Source: Aquabacterium lacunae (GTDB lineage: Bacteria > Pseudomonadota > Gammaproteobacteria > Burkholderiales > Burkholderiaceae_C). From it: 64,000 bases of DNA. Shown here piece by piece: positions 16,996 through 27,424 of this stretch. The notes beneath the pieces were generated by a model. It searched no databases and was not told the origin of the DNA. It saw nothing but the letters and a program-made list of their open reading frames with translations. Each line of letters opens with the position of its first letter. Position 1 is the stretch's first letter. A program made the translations under genes and the position numbers. The stretch is from contig NZ_SIXI01000002.1 of NCBI RefSeq assembly GCF_004310865.1, forward strand, positions 186,001 through 250,000, written 5' to 3'.

Positions 16996-19929
16996 ATGAA
17001 GCGCATGCTGATCAACGCCACGCAGCCCGAAGAACGGCGCCTGGCCATTGTTGACGGACAGAAACTGCTCGACTTCGAGACCGAAATCGAAGGGCGCGAA
17101 CAGCGCAAGGGCAACATCTACAAGGCCGTGGTCACCCGGGTCGAGCCCTCGCTCGAGGCCTGTTTCGTCGATTACGGCGAAGAACGCCACGGCTTCCTGC
17201 CGTTCAAGGAAATCTCCCGCCAGTACTTCAAGGAAGGCGTGGAAGTTCGCTCGGCCAAGATCCAGGACGTGATCAAGGAAGGCCAGTCGCTGCTGGTGCA
17301 GGTCGAGAAGGAAGAGCGCGGCAACAAGGGCGCTGCCCTGACCACCTTCGTCTCGCTGGCCGGCCGTTACCTGGTGCTGATGCCCAACAACCCCCGCGGG
17401 GGTGGCGTGAGCCGTCGCATCGAAGGCGACGACCGCGAAGAGCTCAAAGAAGCCATGGATCAGCTCGAATACCCCAAGGGGATGAGCCTGATCGCCCGCA
17501 CCGCCGGCATCGGTCGCACCGCCGCCGAGCTGCAGTGGGACCTGAACTACATGCTCAAGCTGTGGACGGCCATCGACGAAGCCTCCCGCGAGGGCAAGGG
17601 CGCCTTCCTGATCTATCAGGAATCGTCGCTGGTGATCCGCGCCATCCGCGATTACTTCACCTCCGACATCGGCGAGATCCTGATCGACACGGACGACATC
17701 TACGAGCAGGCCAAGCAGTTCATGCTGCACGTCATGCCCGAGACGGCCAACCGTGTGAAGCGTTACCGCGATGACGCGGCACTGTTCTCGCGCTTCCAGA
17801 TCGAGCACCAGATCGAAACGGCCTTCAGCCGCACCGTGAACCTGCCTTCGGGCGGCGCCATCGTGATCGACCACACCGAAGCCCTGGTGGCCGTGGACGT
17901 GAACTCGGCGCGCGCCACCCGTGGCGGTGACATCGAGGAAACCGCCTTCCGCACCAACCTGGAAGCGGCCGACGAAATCGCCCGCCAGATGCGCCTGCGC
18001 GACCTGGGTGGTCTGATCGTGGTCGACTTCATCGACATGGAAGAGAGCAAGAACCGCCGCGAAGTCGAGCAGCGCCTGCGTGACGCCCTGCGCTTCGACC
18101 GTGCCCGCGTGCAGTTCAGCACCATCAGCAAGTTCGGCCTGCTGGAAATGTCGCGTCAACGCCTGCGCCCTGCGCTGAGCGAAGGCAGCCACATCACCTG
18201 CCCGCGTTGCAACGGCACCGGCCACATCCGCGACACCGAGTCGTCGGCGCTGCAGATCCTGCGCATCATTCAAGAAGAATCGATGAAGGACAACACCGCC
18301 GCCGTGCACGTGCAGGTGCCGGTGGAAGTGACCTCTTTCCTGCTGAACGAAAAGCGCACCGAGATCACCAAGATCGAACTCAAGCAGCGCGTGACCGTGC
18401 TGCTGGTGCCCAACCGCCACCTCGAAACGCCCAACTACAAGCTGGAGCGCCTGCGCCATGACGACCCGCGCCTGGAAAACATCCAGGCCAGCTACGCCAT
18501 GGTGGAAGACGTCGAGGAAGACGTGGGCATCACCCGCCGTGAAAAGAGCGCCAAGCCCAAGCAGGAGCCGGTGATCAAGGGCGTGCTGCCCGACCAGCCG
18601 GCGCCCGTGGCACCGCCCAAGCCTGAACCCGCTCCGGCGCCGGCCCCTGTGGCCGTGGCGCCGACACCGGTGGCGCCTGCCCCGGTGGCCCCCGCCCGCA
18701 ACGGCGGCTTCTTCGGCTGGGTCAAGCGCTTGTTCAGCGCGCCTGAGCCCTTCGTGGCCGCACCCGCACCCGCACCGGCACCGGTGGCCGCCCCTGTGGC
18801 AGCCCCTGCCGCCGACACCGACAGCGAAGGCAAGAGCGGTGGCCGTGGCCGCCGTGACGGCCAGCGCCAGGGTGGCCGCGACGGCAACCGAGAAGGCCGC
18901 CGCGGTGAGCGTGGCGAACGCAGCGAAGGTGGCAACCGCCGCAGCCGCGAAGAGCGCGCCGACCGCCCGGCCAGCGCCGAAGGCGAAACCCGCGAAGAGC
19001 GCGGCAGCCGCAACCGCCGTGGTCCGCGTGAAGAGCGTGGCGACCAGGCCGGCACCGAGACCCGCGCCGAAGGCCAGGCCCGTGACGGCAACCGCCGCCG
19101 CCGTGAACGGGGTCCGCGCGAAGCCCAGGCCGAGGGCCTGAGCAGTGAAGCACTGGACACCCGCGTGAACACGCTGGTGAACGCCGAAGGCGTGGAGGTG
19201 CCAGTTGCCAGCGCCGATGAAGCCGCAGCAGAGGCTCGTGAAAATGGCCGTCGCCGTCGTCGTGGTGGTCGTGGCCGCGGAGGCGAGGGCAGCGAGGCAC
19301 AGGACGGCGCAGAGAACGGTACAAACAACGGCACCGAGCTGAACACTTCGACCGACAACGCCTCGGAGGGTGCGGAAGGTTCTGCCCCGGACGCCGAAGG
19401 CGAAGACGGTGGCCGCCGTCGTCGCAGCCGTGACCGATACCGCCGCGGCGAACGCCGTGAGCGCACTGAAGGTGATGGCGCTGATGCCGGCGAAGCCGCT
19501 GAAGCCGGCCTGTCGCTGGCGCTGCCGTCGGGCACCGACGACACCGGACCGTTCAGCCTGGCGCCTTCAAGCGAACCGACAGTTCAGGCGGATGTCACGC
19601 CGGCCGCCGCCGATGCGGCGCCGATCGCTGCGCCGCTGGTGCAGGCCCCAGAGGCACCCGCTGCCGCTGCCGCTCCCGTGGTCGAGGCCTACACCCTGAA
19701 CCTGGAAACCCTGAGCCAGCTGGCCCAGAGCGCAGGACTGGAATGGGTGAACTCGGACGCAGACAAGGTGCGGGCGGTGCAGGAAGCGATTGCCGCTGAG
19801 CCCAAGCCGGTGCATGTGCCGCGTGAACGCAAGCCGATGGTGGTGGTGGACGATGGCCCGCTGATTCTGGTCGAGACCCGCAAGGACCTCAGCCAGATCA
19901 AGCTGCCGTTCGAAGAGAGCGCCGCCTGA
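16996..19929 (+). CDS. rne: ribonuclease E
   Basis: RNase E is the essential endoribonuclease of the RNA degradosome. The 977 residues start with [10 protein letters not shown] and include an S1 domain (about 37-120). In the DNase I-like catalytic core, Asp301 (AVDVNSARA) and Asp344 (VVDFIDM) match E. coli D303 and D346. The zinc link CPRCNGTG is at Cys402/Cys405. Beyond about residue 520 the sequence is low-complexity: a Pro/Ala linker, an aromatic-basic motif [15 protein letters not shown] (about 568-582), then long Arg/Glu/Gly-rich and acidic stretches. The ATG at 16996 has GGAG upstream. An intrinsic terminator follows the stop. Confidence 0.97.
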   Translation: MKRMLINATQPEERRLAIVDGQKLLDFETEIEGREQRKGNIYKAVVTRVEPSLEACFVDYGEERHGFLPFKEISRQYFKEGVEVRSAKIQDVIKEGQSLLVQVEKEERGNKGAALTTFVSLAGRYLVLMPNNPRGGGVSRRIEGDDREELKEAMDQLEYPKGMSLIARTAGIGRTAAELQWDLNYMLKLWTAIDEASREGKGAFLIYQESSLVIRAIRDYFTSDIGEILIDTDDIYEQAKQFMLHVMPETANRVKRYRDDAALFSRFQIEHQIETAFSRTVNLPSGGAIVIDHTEALVAVDVNSARATRGGDIEETAFRTNLEAADEIARQMRLRDLGGLIVVDFIDMEESKNRREVEQRLRDALRFDRARVQFSTISKFGLLEMSRQRLRPALSEGSHITCPRCNGTGHIRDTESSALQILRIIQEESMKDNTAAVHVQVPVEVTSFLLNEKRTEITKIELKQRVTVLLVPNRHLETPNYKLERLRHDDPRLENIQASYAMVEDVEEDVGITRREKSAKPKQEPVIKGVLPDQPAPVAPPKPEPAPAPAPVAVAPTPVAPAPVAPARNGGFFGWVKRLFSAPEPFVAAPAPAPAPVAAPVAAPAADTDSEGKSGGRGRRDGQRQGGRDGNREGRRGERGERSEGGNRRSREERADRPASAEGETREERGSRNRRGPREERGDQAGTETRAEGQARDGNRRRRERGPREAQAEGLSSEALDTRVNTLVNAEGVEVPVASADEAAAEARENGRRRRRGGRGRGGEGSEAQDGAENGTNNGTELNTSTDNASEGAEGSAPDAEGEDGGRRRRSRDRYRRGERRERTEGDGADAGEAAEAGLSLALPSGTDDTGPFSLAPSSEPTVQADVTPAAADAAPIAAPLVQAPEAPAAAAAPVVEAYTLNLETLSQLAQSAGLEWVNSDADKVRAVQEAIAAEPKPVHVPRERKPMVVVDDGPLILVETRKDLSQIKLPFEESAA

Positions 19930-19954
19930 CCGGCCTTGGTCTTCTGTGACCACG

Positions 19955-19985
19955 AAAAAGCCCGGTGCATGCACCGGGCTTTTTT
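19955..19985. terminator. intrinsic terminator after rne (bidirectional form)
   Basis: An almost perfect palindrome with stem AGCCCGGTGC/GCACCGGGCT is preceded by a run of A and followed by six T. It sits 25 bases past the rne stop and could also stop transcription arriving from the opposite strand. Confidence 0.85.
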
Positions 19986-20021
19986 CATGGGCTGCGGATT
20001 GGCTGCCGCGGGCGCTGAGTC

Positions 20022-20561
20022 TCAGGGCCGCGCGGCGACCTCTGGCACCAGTGACGCGTCCTGCACCGCAGGACAAGCCATCTGGAATCGCATGCCCTTC
20101 AGGAACGCACGTCGGGCCGTGCCTGCAGTGATGGCTGCCTGCACCTTGCGCGAATGACGCTCGGCGCCGCTGAGCTTGCGAACCCACCCACGGAAGGGCA
20201 CGATGCCCTCGGTGGTGTTGCGCAGCGCCCCCACCGCGGCCTTCTTGGCCTCTGCAGTGCCTTTGTCAAGCAGGCTCTCTTCAGCCCCAGGCGGGGCATC
20301 GTAGTCAGGCCCCAGGACTTCATTGAGTGCCTGCAACTCGGCAGTCAAGCCAGGGCAATCGGAGGTGACAGGGGCGGCATACGGCCCTTGCTGGGCCTTG
20401 ATCAGAGGGGCAGGGATCTCCGCCTTGAGCAGGTTCAGGTCACTCAACGGCGCGGTGGCCGCGTCTGTCACACTTTTCTGGTCGCGGCTGGCACATGCCG
20501 CCAGGCTGGCCACCGCCAGCACCAGCAGGGCATGGCGGGCCATGCGCAGGGTGGTTTTCAT
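20022..20561 (-). CDS. putative lipoprotein, function unknown
   Basis: This 179-residue protein starts with a lipoprotein signal (ALLVLAVASLAAC, lipobox LAAC with Cys about residue 24). I do not recognise the mature domain. It contains SDCPGLTAELQALNEVLGPD, a helical middle and a basic stretch RGWVRKLSGAERHSRKVQAA. The start ATG at 20561 has GGGAG 5 bases upstream; the longer open frame has no signal sequence. It is the last gene of the minus-strand run that starts with lepA. Confidence 0.72.
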   Translation of the reverse strand: MKTTLRMARHALLVLAVASLAACASRDQKSVTDAATAPLSDLNLLKAEIPAPLIKAQQGPYAAPVTSDCPGLTAELQALNEVLGPDYDAPPGAEESLLDKGTAEAKKAAVGALRNTTEGIVPFRGWVRKLSGAERHSRKVQAAITAGTARRAFLKGMRFQMACPAVQDASLVPEVAARP

Positions 20562-20620
20562 CAGTTCTCCCGAGGTTTCAGACGAGGCACACGCCGCACG
20601 GTGCAGCACACGCCCTGGCT

Positions 20621-21091
20621 TCACAGGATACGACCTTGCAAGCCCAAAGCGATGGCCTGACTGCGTCGCAGACGCCACACCCGGGTGCCTTCGTCGTAGG
20701 TGGCACCCGCCGCCTTGAGCTTGCGGTGCATCTGGCGCTCGGCCAGGCCCACCTTCAAGGAGACCAGGTCATCGGCCCCCGCACCGCTGGCGGGTGGCTC
20801 CGGACGCTGCACCGCCGCAGCCAGCGGCTCATCGGGGTGCTCGGCCAGCAGCTCGACCGTGGTGTAGCGCTGCCCGCTGCGCGGGTCGATGCGCACGCGC
20901 ACGGCCACCAGGCGGTCACCATGCTGGCGCACCCAGGCCGCAGCACCTGGCTGGCCGGGTAACCACGTTTCCATCAGGGGCGCAGACAGCACGCTTTCGT
21001 GCACGGGGCGTTGGTCGGCCACATGGGGCGCAGGCAGATCATGGGCCTGCTCCACCCCGGTGGTCAGCGACGAATCAGCAGGTTGGTGCAT
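20621..21091 (-). CDS. small protein of unknown function
   Basis: This 156-residue soluble protein has an unusual two-part look. The N-terminal half includes VAVRVRIDPRSGQRYTTVEL. The C-terminal half has LVSLKVGLAERQMHRKLKAA, then a Tyr, a Trp and LRRSQAIALGLQGRI. From memory, the C-terminal pattern (Lys, AG, aromatic, W-x-LRR, LGL-x-RI) resembles short hypothetical proteins often carried by plasmids and transposons; I cannot verify this. It lies 13 bases after nagZ on the same strand. No catalytic motif is visible. Confidence 0.6.
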   Translation of the reverse strand: MHQPADSSLTTGVEQAHDLPAPHVADQRPVHESVLSAPLMETWLPGQPGAAAWVRQHGDRLVAVRVRIDPRSGQRYTTVELLAEHPDEPLAAAVQRPEPPASGAGADDLVSLKVGLAERQMHRKLKAAGATYDEGTRVWRLRRSQAIALGLQGRIL

Positions 21092-21104
21092 GAGCCCCCT
21101 CCTC

Positions 21105-22262
21105 TCAGCGCGGCAGCTTGCTCAGCGCCTGCAGGTAGGGCCCGTGCACCATCAGTTCGTCCCAGGCCATGGGCGCAGTCTGAGGCAGCAGGTCGAGGCG
21201 GCGGGCTTCGCTGTCGGCACTGGCCTCCCATTCACCGCGGGCCAGAGCGGCTTGCAGGCCATCGAGCAGGGCATCAACGGCCTGGCCGCCCTTGAGCGAC
21301 TGGTTGCACAGCAGCACCAGGTCACAGCCTGCGTTCAGCGCTGCAATCGCACCCTGGGTGTGGCTGCCAGCCACGCTGGCGCCTTCCATCGACAGGTCGT
21401 CGCTGAAGATGGCGCCCGTGAAGCCCAGTTGAGCCCGCAGGATGTCCTGCAGCCATTTCTTGGAAAAGCCTGCCGGGGCCGCATCGACCTTGGGGTAGAT
21501 CACATGGGCGGGCATCACGCTGGTCAGCACCGTGCTGAGCCATTCGTAAGGCTTGGCATCATCGGCCAGGATGGCCTTGAGGCTTCGCTTGTCGACCGGG
21601 ATCTCGGTGTGCGAATCAGCGGCCACAAAGCCATGGCCGGGGAAGTGCTTGCCGCAGTTGGCCATGCCAGCGTGCAGCAGCCCCTGCATCACGGCGCGGG
21701 CCAGCATGGTCGCCACCCGGGCGTCGCCGTGGAAGGCACGGTCACCGATCACGCCGCTGGGGCCCCAGTCGAGGTCGAGCACCGGGGTGAAGCTCATGTC
21801 CACACCGCAGGCGCGCAGTTCGGCGGCCAGCACATAACCACAGGCACTGGCGGCATCCATGGCCAGCATGGCCCCCGTGCCTTCTGCCTTGCGGCCATCA
21901 TTCATCCACATCTCGCCCAGGGCGCGCATGGGCGGCAGGTGCGTGAAACCATCGGTGCGGAAACGCTGCACGCGGCCGCCTTCGTGGTCGACGCTGATCA
22001 GCACATCCGGGCGGATGGACTTGATCTCGGCACACAGGGCTGTCACCTGGGCACGGCTTTGCCAGTTGCGCCCGAACAGGATCAGGCCGCCCGTGAGCGG
22101 GTGCTGCAGCCGGCGGCGGTCGTCGTCGTTCAGGCTCAGGCCTTCGATGTCGAGCACCACGGGGGCGTGCGCCACAGCGTCACGGGTGGGCTTGGATGCA
22201 GGCTTGGCGGCGGTCTTTGCAGCGGTTTGGACGGCAGAAGGCTTCTTGGACATGGTGTTCAC
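21105..22262 (-). CDS. nagZ: beta-N-acetylhexosaminidase
   Basis: NagZ (glycoside hydrolase family 3) removes N-acetylglucosamine from anhydromuropeptides in cytoplasmic cell-wall recycling. The 385 residues contain [28 protein letters not shown] and the flexible catalytic loop [20 protein letters not shown] with its His/Asp pair. They also contain [14 protein letters not shown], with the nucleophile Asp. About 30 Lys/Ala/Thr-rich residues precede the domain. The GTG at 22262 overlaps the acpS stop; ATG 22254 is an alternative start. Confidence 0.94.
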   Translation of the reverse strand: MNTMSKKPSAVQTAAKTAAKPASKPTRDAVAHAPVVLDIEGLSLNDDDRRRLQHPLTGGLILFGRNWQSRAQVTALCAEIKSIRPDVLISVDHEGGRVQRFRTDGFTHLPPMRALGEMWMNDGRKAEGTGAMLAMDAASACGYVLAAELRACGVDMSFTPVLDLDWGPSGVIGDRAFHGDARVATMLARAVMQGLLHAGMANCGKHFPGHGFVAADSHTEIPVDKRSLKAILADDAKPYEWLSTVLTSVMPAHVIYPKVDAAPAGFSKKWLQDILRAQLGFTGAIFSDDLSMEGASVAGSHTQGAIAALNAGCDLVLLCNQSLKGGQAVDALLDGLQAALARGEWEASADSEARRLDLLPQTAPMAWDELMVHGPYLQALSKLPR

Positions 22263-22651
22263 AGGGTTTCAACCACGACGAAGGCCAGGGCGTGATCGAC
22301 CTCGTCGGTCACGGTGACATGGGCCTTCCACTGGTGCTGGGCGAACCAGTCGGCCAGCTCGTCGTGCAGACGGATTTCAGGGCGCCCGCTGGGGGCGTTG
22401 AGGATCTCGCAGCGCCGCCACGTCATGGGCATGCGCATGCCCAAGCCAATGGCCTTGGAAAAGGCCTCCTTGGCGGCGAATCGGGTGGCCAGGTAACGCA
22501 CGCCACGGGCAGGCACCTTGGCCAGGCGCTGCTGGAACACCAGCAGCTCGTTGGGACCCAGCACCTTTTCAGCGAATCGCAGCGTCTTGCGGTCCAGCGT
22601 CTGCTGGATGCGGCGGATGTCGCACAGGTCGGTGCCGATGCCCACGATCAT
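22259..22651 (-). CDS. acpS: holo-[acyl-carrier-protein] synthase
   Basis: AcpS moves the 4'-phosphopantetheine arm of CoA onto acyl carrier protein (acpP is in this window at 34933). The 130 residues start [15 protein letters not shown] with the metal-binding Asp and include [16 protein letters not shown] with the second metal ligand Glu. The start overlaps the pdxJ stop by 4 bases and the stop overlaps the nagZ start. The frame is open for 170 codons upstream, but that part is antisense-like and unrelated. Confidence 0.95.
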   Translation of the reverse strand: MIVGIGTDLCDIRRIQQTLDRKTLRFAEKVLGPNELLVFQQRLAKVPARGVRYLATRFAAKEAFSKAIGLGMRMPMTWRRCEILNAPSGRPEIRLHDELADWFAQHQWKAHVTVTDEVDHALAFVVVETL

Positions 22652-23469
22652 GGCTGGCGGCTCCGGATGATCTCGGCCTTGAAGTCGGCAATGGCCCTGG
22701 ACAGGCCCACCATCAGGGCATGGCCGATCAGGGCGTGGCCGATGTGCAGCTCTTGCAGCTCGGGCAAGGCAGCCACCAGGGCCGTGCTGCTGGTGCGCTG
22801 GGCCGGGGGCATCCAGGGCATGGCCGGGCCGGTGTCGCTCAGGGCCAGCCCGTGGCCCGCATGGGTGCGCAGGCCCAGGCTGTGGGCGTGGGCAATGCCA
22901 GCCTTCAGGCGGGCCAGTTCGGCCTGCACGGCCGCTTCGTCTTGCGCCCACCAGGCATTGGCCAGGGCGCCGGTGTGCAGCTCGATCACGGGGGCGCCCG
23001 CCTCGGCCGCCGCACCGATCTGGTCCAGGTCGGCACCGATGAACAGCGACACGCGGCTGCCCACGGCGGCCAGGCGCGCGCAGGCATCTTTCACGCGCGG
23101 CAGTTGACCGCGCACGTCCAGACCGCCCTCGGTGGTGATTTCCTGGCGGCGCTCGGGCACCAGGCACACGTGCTCGGGCTGGATGCGCTCGATCAAGGCG
23201 ACCATTTCGTCGGTCACGGCCGCCTCGAAATTCAGCGGCGCCTTGATGTGGGCCTTCATGCGCTCGACATCCACGTCCTTGATGTGGCGGCGGTCTTCGC
23301 GCAGGTGGAAGGTGATGATGTCAGCACCGGCTTCCACAGCCACCTGGGCCAGGGCCACCGGGTCGGGGTACAGACCACCCCGCGCGTTGCGCACGGTGGC
23401 CACGTGGTCGATGTTCACGCCCAGCAGCGCGCTGGGGGCATGGGTCCATTGCAGGGGGGACAGGCTCAT
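22648..23469 (-). CDS. pdxJ: pyridoxine 5'-phosphate synthase
   Basis: PdxJ condenses 1-deoxyxylulose 5-phosphate with 3-amino-2-oxopropyl phosphate to make pyridoxine phosphate. The 273-residue TIM barrel shows [33 protein letters not shown] and, near the C-terminus, [17 protein letters not shown]. Length is slightly above the usual 240-250 because of a short N-terminus and a loop. Four-base overlaps with recO upstream and acpS downstream show translational coupling. Confidence 0.95.
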   Translation of the reverse strand: MSLSPLQWTHAPSALLGVNIDHVATVRNARGGLYPDPVALAQVAVEAGADIITFHLREDRRHIKDVDVERMKAHIKAPLNFEAAVTDEMVALIERIQPEHVCLVPERRQEITTEGGLDVRGQLPRVKDACARLAAVGSRVSLFIGADLDQIGAAAEAGAPVIELHTGALANAWWAQDEAAVQAELARLKAGIAHAHSLGLRTHAGHGLALSDTGPAMPWMPPAQRTSSTALVAALPELQELHIGHALIGHALMVGLSRAIADFKAEIIRSRQP

Positions 23470-24248
23470 GGTGCTTGGGTGATGTCCAGCATCAGCTGGC
23501 GGGTGCGCAGGGGCTGTGGCCCCACATGATAGTGAAGGACGGCCCGCAACAAGGTGCGCAGATCAGACGAACCCTGTGCACACACCTGCAACAGGGCCTC
23601 GGGCATGGGCGACGGTGCGCCATGCAGAAACACGGGGGCCAGTTCAGCCTCCAGGCGCTTGAGCAGCCAGCCGGCCACGGCAGGTTCGTCGTGCGCGGCT
23701 TCGGCCACGCCCACATCGGCGCGCACGGTGTACAGCACGTCGTCGTCGAGTTCGGTATTGCGCGCGCTGTGCCGGGCCAGGTCAGGCAAGTGCCCCAGCT
23801 GACGCAACAGGATCAGCTCGAAGGCCCGCAACGAAGCGTGCAAGGTGCCCGGGTAGGTCAGCGCAGGCAGCAGGTGGGCGTAGGCATCCCACAACAACGT
23901 GAGCTGGTCGTGGCGCGGCAGCAGCCGCATCAAAATTTCATTGGCATAGAAGGCCGGCAACAAGGCCGCGCCACCGGGCCAGGCCGGCCCGCCACCCCAC
24001 TCGGCCAGGCGCAGCAGCCACACCTCGACCTCGGGCCCCGTCTTGGCACCAAAGCCCACCACGATCTGGTGGAAAGGCATCAGCACCGGGCGCAGCTGCG
24101 AATGGGGCCGCTTGGCCCCTTTGGCCACGGCCGACACCCGGCCGAAATCGCGCGTGAACAGGTCGACGATCAGGCTGGACTCGCTCCAGTCGTGGGCGTG
24201 CAGCACATAGGCCAGTGTGGGTGGCCGTTGAACCGAGCGCGTGCTCAC
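23466..24248 (-). CDS. recO: DNA repair protein RecO
   Basis: RecO helps load RecA onto SSB-coated single-stranded DNA in the RecFOR pathway. The 260 residues begin with the OB-fold segment YVLHAHDWSESSLIVDLFTR, then GRVSAVAKGAKRPHS. A helical domain with FYANEILMRLLPRHDQ follows. No cysteine zinc finger is visible. It sits between era and pdxJ, the same order as in E. coli. Confidence 0.94.
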   Translation of the reverse strand: MSTRSVQRPPTLAYVLHAHDWSESSLIVDLFTRDFGRVSAVAKGAKRPHSQLRPVLMPFHQIVVGFGAKTGPEVEVWLLRLAEWGGGPAWPGGAALLPAFYANEILMRLLPRHDQLTLLWDAYAHLLPALTYPGTLHASLRAFELILLRQLGHLPDLARHSARNTELDDDVLYTVRADVGVAEAAHDEPAVAGWLLKRLEAELAPVFLHGAPSPMPEALLQVCAQGSSDLRTLLRAVLHYHVGPQPLRTRQLMLDITQAP

Positions 24249-24257
24249 AGGGCTGGC

Positions 24258-25295
24258 TTATTCGTAGCCGTAGGCGCGCAGGCGGGTGTCATCGTCGGCC
24301 CAGCCGGAGCGCACCTTCACCCAGATTTCGACGAACACCTTGGTGCCCATCAGGCGCTCCAGCTCGGTGCGGGCTTCGGTGCCGATGCGCTTGAGGCGCT
24401 CGCCCTTGTCGCCGATGACGATGCCCTTGTGCGAATCGCGCTCGACGATGATGGATGCGGCCACCTTCACCATGGGCGATGCCCCGGGGCGCGGCGAAGG
24501 CTCTTCGCTGTAGGTGTCGATGACCACCGTGCTGGTGTACGGCAGTTCGTCACCCGTGAGGCGGAACAGCTTTTCCCGGATGATCTCGCTGGCCAGGAAG
24601 CGGTCGGTGCGATCGGTCAGTGCCTCGGCGTCGTACCACCACGGTTGCTGCGGCAGATAGGGGCGCACGATGTCAGCCAGGCGGCGGATGTCGTCGGCCT
24701 TGTTCGACGACATGGGCACGAACTCGGCAAAGGCATGCCTGGTCTGCATGGTCTGCAGCCAGGGCAGCAGGTCAGCGCGGCGGTGGATGGTGTCGAGCTT
24801 GTTGGCCACCAGGAACACCGGCTTGCCGGCCGGCATCAGGGCCAGCACTTTTTCGTCGTCGGCCGAGAACTTGCCGGCTTCGACCAGGAACAGCACCACA
24901 TCGACATCGCCGAGGGTGGCCTGCACGGTCTTGTTGAGGTTGCGGTTCAGGGCCGAGGTGCCGCGGGCCACATGGCGGGTCTGGAAGCCCGGCGTGTCGA
25001 CGAACACGAACTGGCTGTCGCCGTCGGTGCGGATGCCGGTGATGCGGTGGCGGGTGGTCTGGGCCTTGGCCGAGGTGATCGACACCTTCTGGCCCACCAG
25101 CGCGTTCATCAGGGTGGACTTGCCCACGTTCGGGCGGCCCACGATGGCCACTGCGCCACATCGCTGCTGATCGGCCGGCACGGTTGCCTCAGCGCCCTGC
25201 CCCTCGCCCTGTCCCTCGCTCTTCTTGGCCATGGCCAGGTTGGCCAGCATGGCGTCGAGGTCGGGGTTGGTGTTGTCAGAAGGTTGGTCGCTCAT
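24258..25295 (-). CDS. era: GTPase Era
   Basis: Era is a 16S rRNA-binding GTPase for 30S assembly. G1 is GRPNVGKS at residues 53-60, with FVDTPGFQT (G3) and ANKLDTI (G4). The C-terminal KH domain includes [10 protein letters not shown] and [11 protein letters not shown]. The 345-residue length exceeds E. coli (301) because of an extra N-terminus of about 45 Gln/Glu/Gly-rich residues. The ATG at 25295 is the first in-frame start before that segment. The rnc gene ends 58 bases upstream. Confidence 0.95.
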   Translation of the reverse strand: MSDQPSDNTNPDLDAMLANLAMAKKSEGQGEGQGAEATVPADQQRCGAVAIVGRPNVGKSTLMNALVGQKVSITSAKAQTTRHRITGIRTDGDSQFVFVDTPGFQTRHVARGTSALNRNLNKTVQATLGDVDVVLFLVEAGKFSADDEKVLALMPAGKPVFLVANKLDTIHRRADLLPWLQTMQTRHAFAEFVPMSSNKADDIRRLADIVRPYLPQQPWWYDAEALTDRTDRFLASEIIREKLFRLTGDELPYTSTVVIDTYSEEPSPRPGASPMVKVAASIIVERDSHKGIVIGDKGERLKRIGTEARTELERLMGTKVFVEIWVKVRSGWADDDTRLRAYGYE

Positions 25296-25353
25296 GTCGG
25301 GCTGCCGTCGGCAAGACGGAAAAAGAAATAGGGATGGACCACAGACAAGCGCT

Positions 25354-26058
25354 TCAAGCGCCCTGCTCCAGCCGTTGGAGGGCTTGCTGCGCCGCCACCT
25401 GTTCAGCAGCACGGCGTGTGGGGCCTTCGCCGCGCACCGACCAGCCGGCCGACGGCACGTCACAAACAACTACGAACACCTGCTCGTGGGCCTTGCCCCG
25501 GGTGGCATCGATTCGGTACTTGGGCAATGCCAGCTTGCGCCCTTGCAGCCATTCCTGCAAGGCCGTCTTGGCATCCTTGCGCCAGACCTCGGCCGTGGTC
25601 TGCCCCACCAGAGGCTCGAACAGACTGAACACGAACCTGCGCGCAGGCAAAAAACCTGCATCCAGGTAAAGCGCGCCGATCAAGGCCTCGACCGCATCGG
25701 CCAGGATGGAAGGCCGCTGGGCCCCCCCCCCTTTGGCCTCGCCGTCACCCAGGCGCATCACACGGGGCAATTCCAGCTGCAAGGCCAGTTTGTGCAGGGT
25801 GTCCTGGCGCACCAGATGAGCCCGAACCCGGGTGAGGTCGCCCTCATCCTGCTGCCCAAACTGTCGGTACAGCAGGTCGGAAACCGCCAGGTTCAGCACC
25901 GAATCGCCCAGGAACTCAAGACGCTCGTTCTGATCGGCACTGTGGCTTTTGTGGGTGATCGCCCGCTGCAGCAGCGCGGGGTCGGAAAACACATGGCCCA
26001 GGCGCTGCTGCAGCGCGATCAGGGCAGGGGCAGGTGCGGCCTGGCCGCTGGCACTCAC
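25354..26058 (-). CDS. rnc: ribonuclease III
   Basis: RNase III cleaves double-stranded RNA in rRNA precursors and some mRNAs. The 234 residues carry the catalytic signature [20 protein letters not shown] with its metal-binding Glu and Asp, [16 protein letters not shown] and a C-terminal double-stranded RNA-binding domain. The start overlaps the upstream DUF4845 stop by 4 bases. It lies in the conserved lepB-(DUF4845)-rnc-era block. Confidence 0.95.
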   Translation of the reverse strand: MSASGQAAPAPALIALQQRLGHVFSDPALLQRAITHKSHSADQNERLEFLGDSVLNLAVSDLLYRQFGQQDEGDLTRVRAHLVRQDTLHKLALQLELPRVMRLGDGEAKGGGAQRPSILADAVEALIGALYLDAGFLPARRFVFSLFEPLVGQTTAEVWRKDAKTALQEWLQGRKLALPKYRIDATRGKAHEQVFVVVCDVPSAGWSVRGEGPTRRAAEQVAAQQALQRLEQGA

Positions 26059-26429
26059 TTCGATTGACCTTTGAACTTGAGGAGCAGGGACACGGGGCCG
26101 AACAGCTCGATTTCTTTTTCGTACGCAAAGCGCACGACGATGCGCTCGTCTTCTTTGGTGATCTCGAGGTCTTGTGCCTGGATGGACTCCACCCCATATT
26201 CGACAGCCTGAAGCTTGCTGAAGGCCGAGCGGATCTCAGGAACGCTGTTGCCCCCGTCGCGAGCCACCTTGGTGACCATGCTCTGGATGGTGTTGTACTC
26301 CACGACGGGTTGGAACACCTTGATGCCGATGAGGCCGAAAAATCCGATCACGAAGGCCCAGGCCATCAGCCCCACCAGGGACAGGCCACGCTGGGCACGG
26401 ACCTTGGAACTCGATTGCAGAACGCTCAT
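26055..26429 (-). CDS. DUF4845 family membrane protein
   Basis: This 124-residue protein of the DUF4845 family is always found between lepB and rnc in betaproteobacteria and many gammaproteobacteria. The N-terminus QRGLSLVGLMAWAFVIGFFG is like a type IV pilin-style hydrophobic helix and gives one membrane segment (about 16-38). A small periplasmic domain follows. The ATG at 26429 has GAGG 6 bases upstream. Function is unknown. Confidence 0.87.
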   Translation of the reverse strand: MSVLQSSSKVRAQRGLSLVGLMAWAFVIGFFGLIGIKVFQPVVEYNTIQSMVTKVARDGGNSVPEIRSAFSKLQAVEYGVESIQAQDLEITKEDERIVVRFAYEKEIELFGPVSLLLKFKGQSK

Positions 26430-26440
26430 GTCACCCTCGC

Positions 26441-27424
26441 TCACTGGAAGAAGCCGATGCGCTTGATGTTGCCGAAATTCATCCACACCATGAAGGCCCG
26501 ACCGACGATGTTCTCTTCAGGCACGAAACCCCAAAAACGACTGTCCTGCGAATTGTCGCGGTTGTCACCCATGGCAAAGAAATGACCCGGGGGCACTTTG
26601 CACACCACCCCTTCGCCACTGTAACGACACTGGTCACGGAAAGGGAAAGGCTCAATGGCCGGCTCAGGGATGTAGCCGGGCCGATTCTTGTCGACCAGGA
26701 TACGGTGCTTGCGCCCCAGGAGGTTCTCTTCGAATTGCAGGCTGTAGGCCATGCTCTCTTCGTCGTAAAACTCGGGCAGGGGCTGCATCTCCAGCACCTT
26801 CCCGTTGATGGCCAGTTTCTTGTTCAGATAACTCACCTCGTCACCAGGAACGGCCACCACACGCTTGATGTAATCAATGCGCGTGTCCACCGGGTAACGG
26901 AAAACAACCACGTCTCCCCGTTCTGGCTTGTGGTTCTCGACGACAAGCTTGTTGATCACAGGGAGGCGAATGCCATAGTGGAATTTGTTGACCAGAATGA
27001 GGTCACCCACCAGAAGGGTGGGGATCATGGAGCCCGAAGGAATCTTGAAGGGCTCGAAGAGGAACGAGCGCATGAAAAACACGGCGCAGATCACCGGGAA
27101 CAACCCGGCGGTCCAGTCCAGCCACCACGGCTGCTGCAGCAGATTCTGGCGGGCCGCTTCCATATTGGCCAAGTCACCATCGACCTGGCTGATGCCCTTT
27201 GCCGCCAGTTGGGCTCGTCGAGCCTGCATCTCTTGCGTCAGGCGGTCGGCCGCGGCACGGCGGGCCGGCGCAAACTTGTAGCGCTCAGCCAGCCAATAGA
27301 CAAAAGTCACGACCGTCATCAGGAACAGCGCCAGGGCAAAATTGCCCTGCCACTTGCCGATGTACCAGCCCCCCAGGTACGCGAGCAGCGCCGCGTACAA
27401 CACACCGGTGATCAAACTCATCAA
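26441..27424 (-). CDS. lepB: signal peptidase I
   Basis: LepB cuts Sec and Tat signal peptides on the periplasmic side of the inner membrane. The 327 residues have hydrophobic segments at about 3-24, 28-46 and 105-122. The catalytic Ser132 is in [20 protein letters not shown], the general-base Lys in [13 protein letters not shown], and the box E motif is [16 protein letters not shown]. The start overlaps the lepA stop by 4 bases, the usual lepA-lepB pair. Confidence 0.96.
   Translation of the reverse strand: MMSLITGVLYAALLAYLGGWYIGKWQGNFALALFLMTVVTFVYWLAERYKFAPARRAAADRLTQEMQARRAQLAAKGISQVDGDLANMEAARQNLLQQPWWLDWTAGLFPVICAVFFMRSFLFEPFKIPSGSMIPTLLVGDLILVNKFHYGIRLPVINKLVVENHKPERGDVVVFRYPVDTRIDYIKRVVAVPGDEVSYLNKKLAINGKVLEMQPLPEFYDEESMAYSLQFEENLLGRKHRILVDKNRPGYIPEPAIEPFPFRDQCRYSGEGVVCKVPPGHFFAMGDNRDNSQDSRFWGFVPEENIVGRAFMVWMNFGNIKRIGFFQ

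Noticed and set aside
18840..19460. Tandem repeat or minisatellite in the rne 3' half
   Set aside because: The Arg/Glu/Gly codons recur but no fixed unit repeats; this is a low-complexity RNase E tail.
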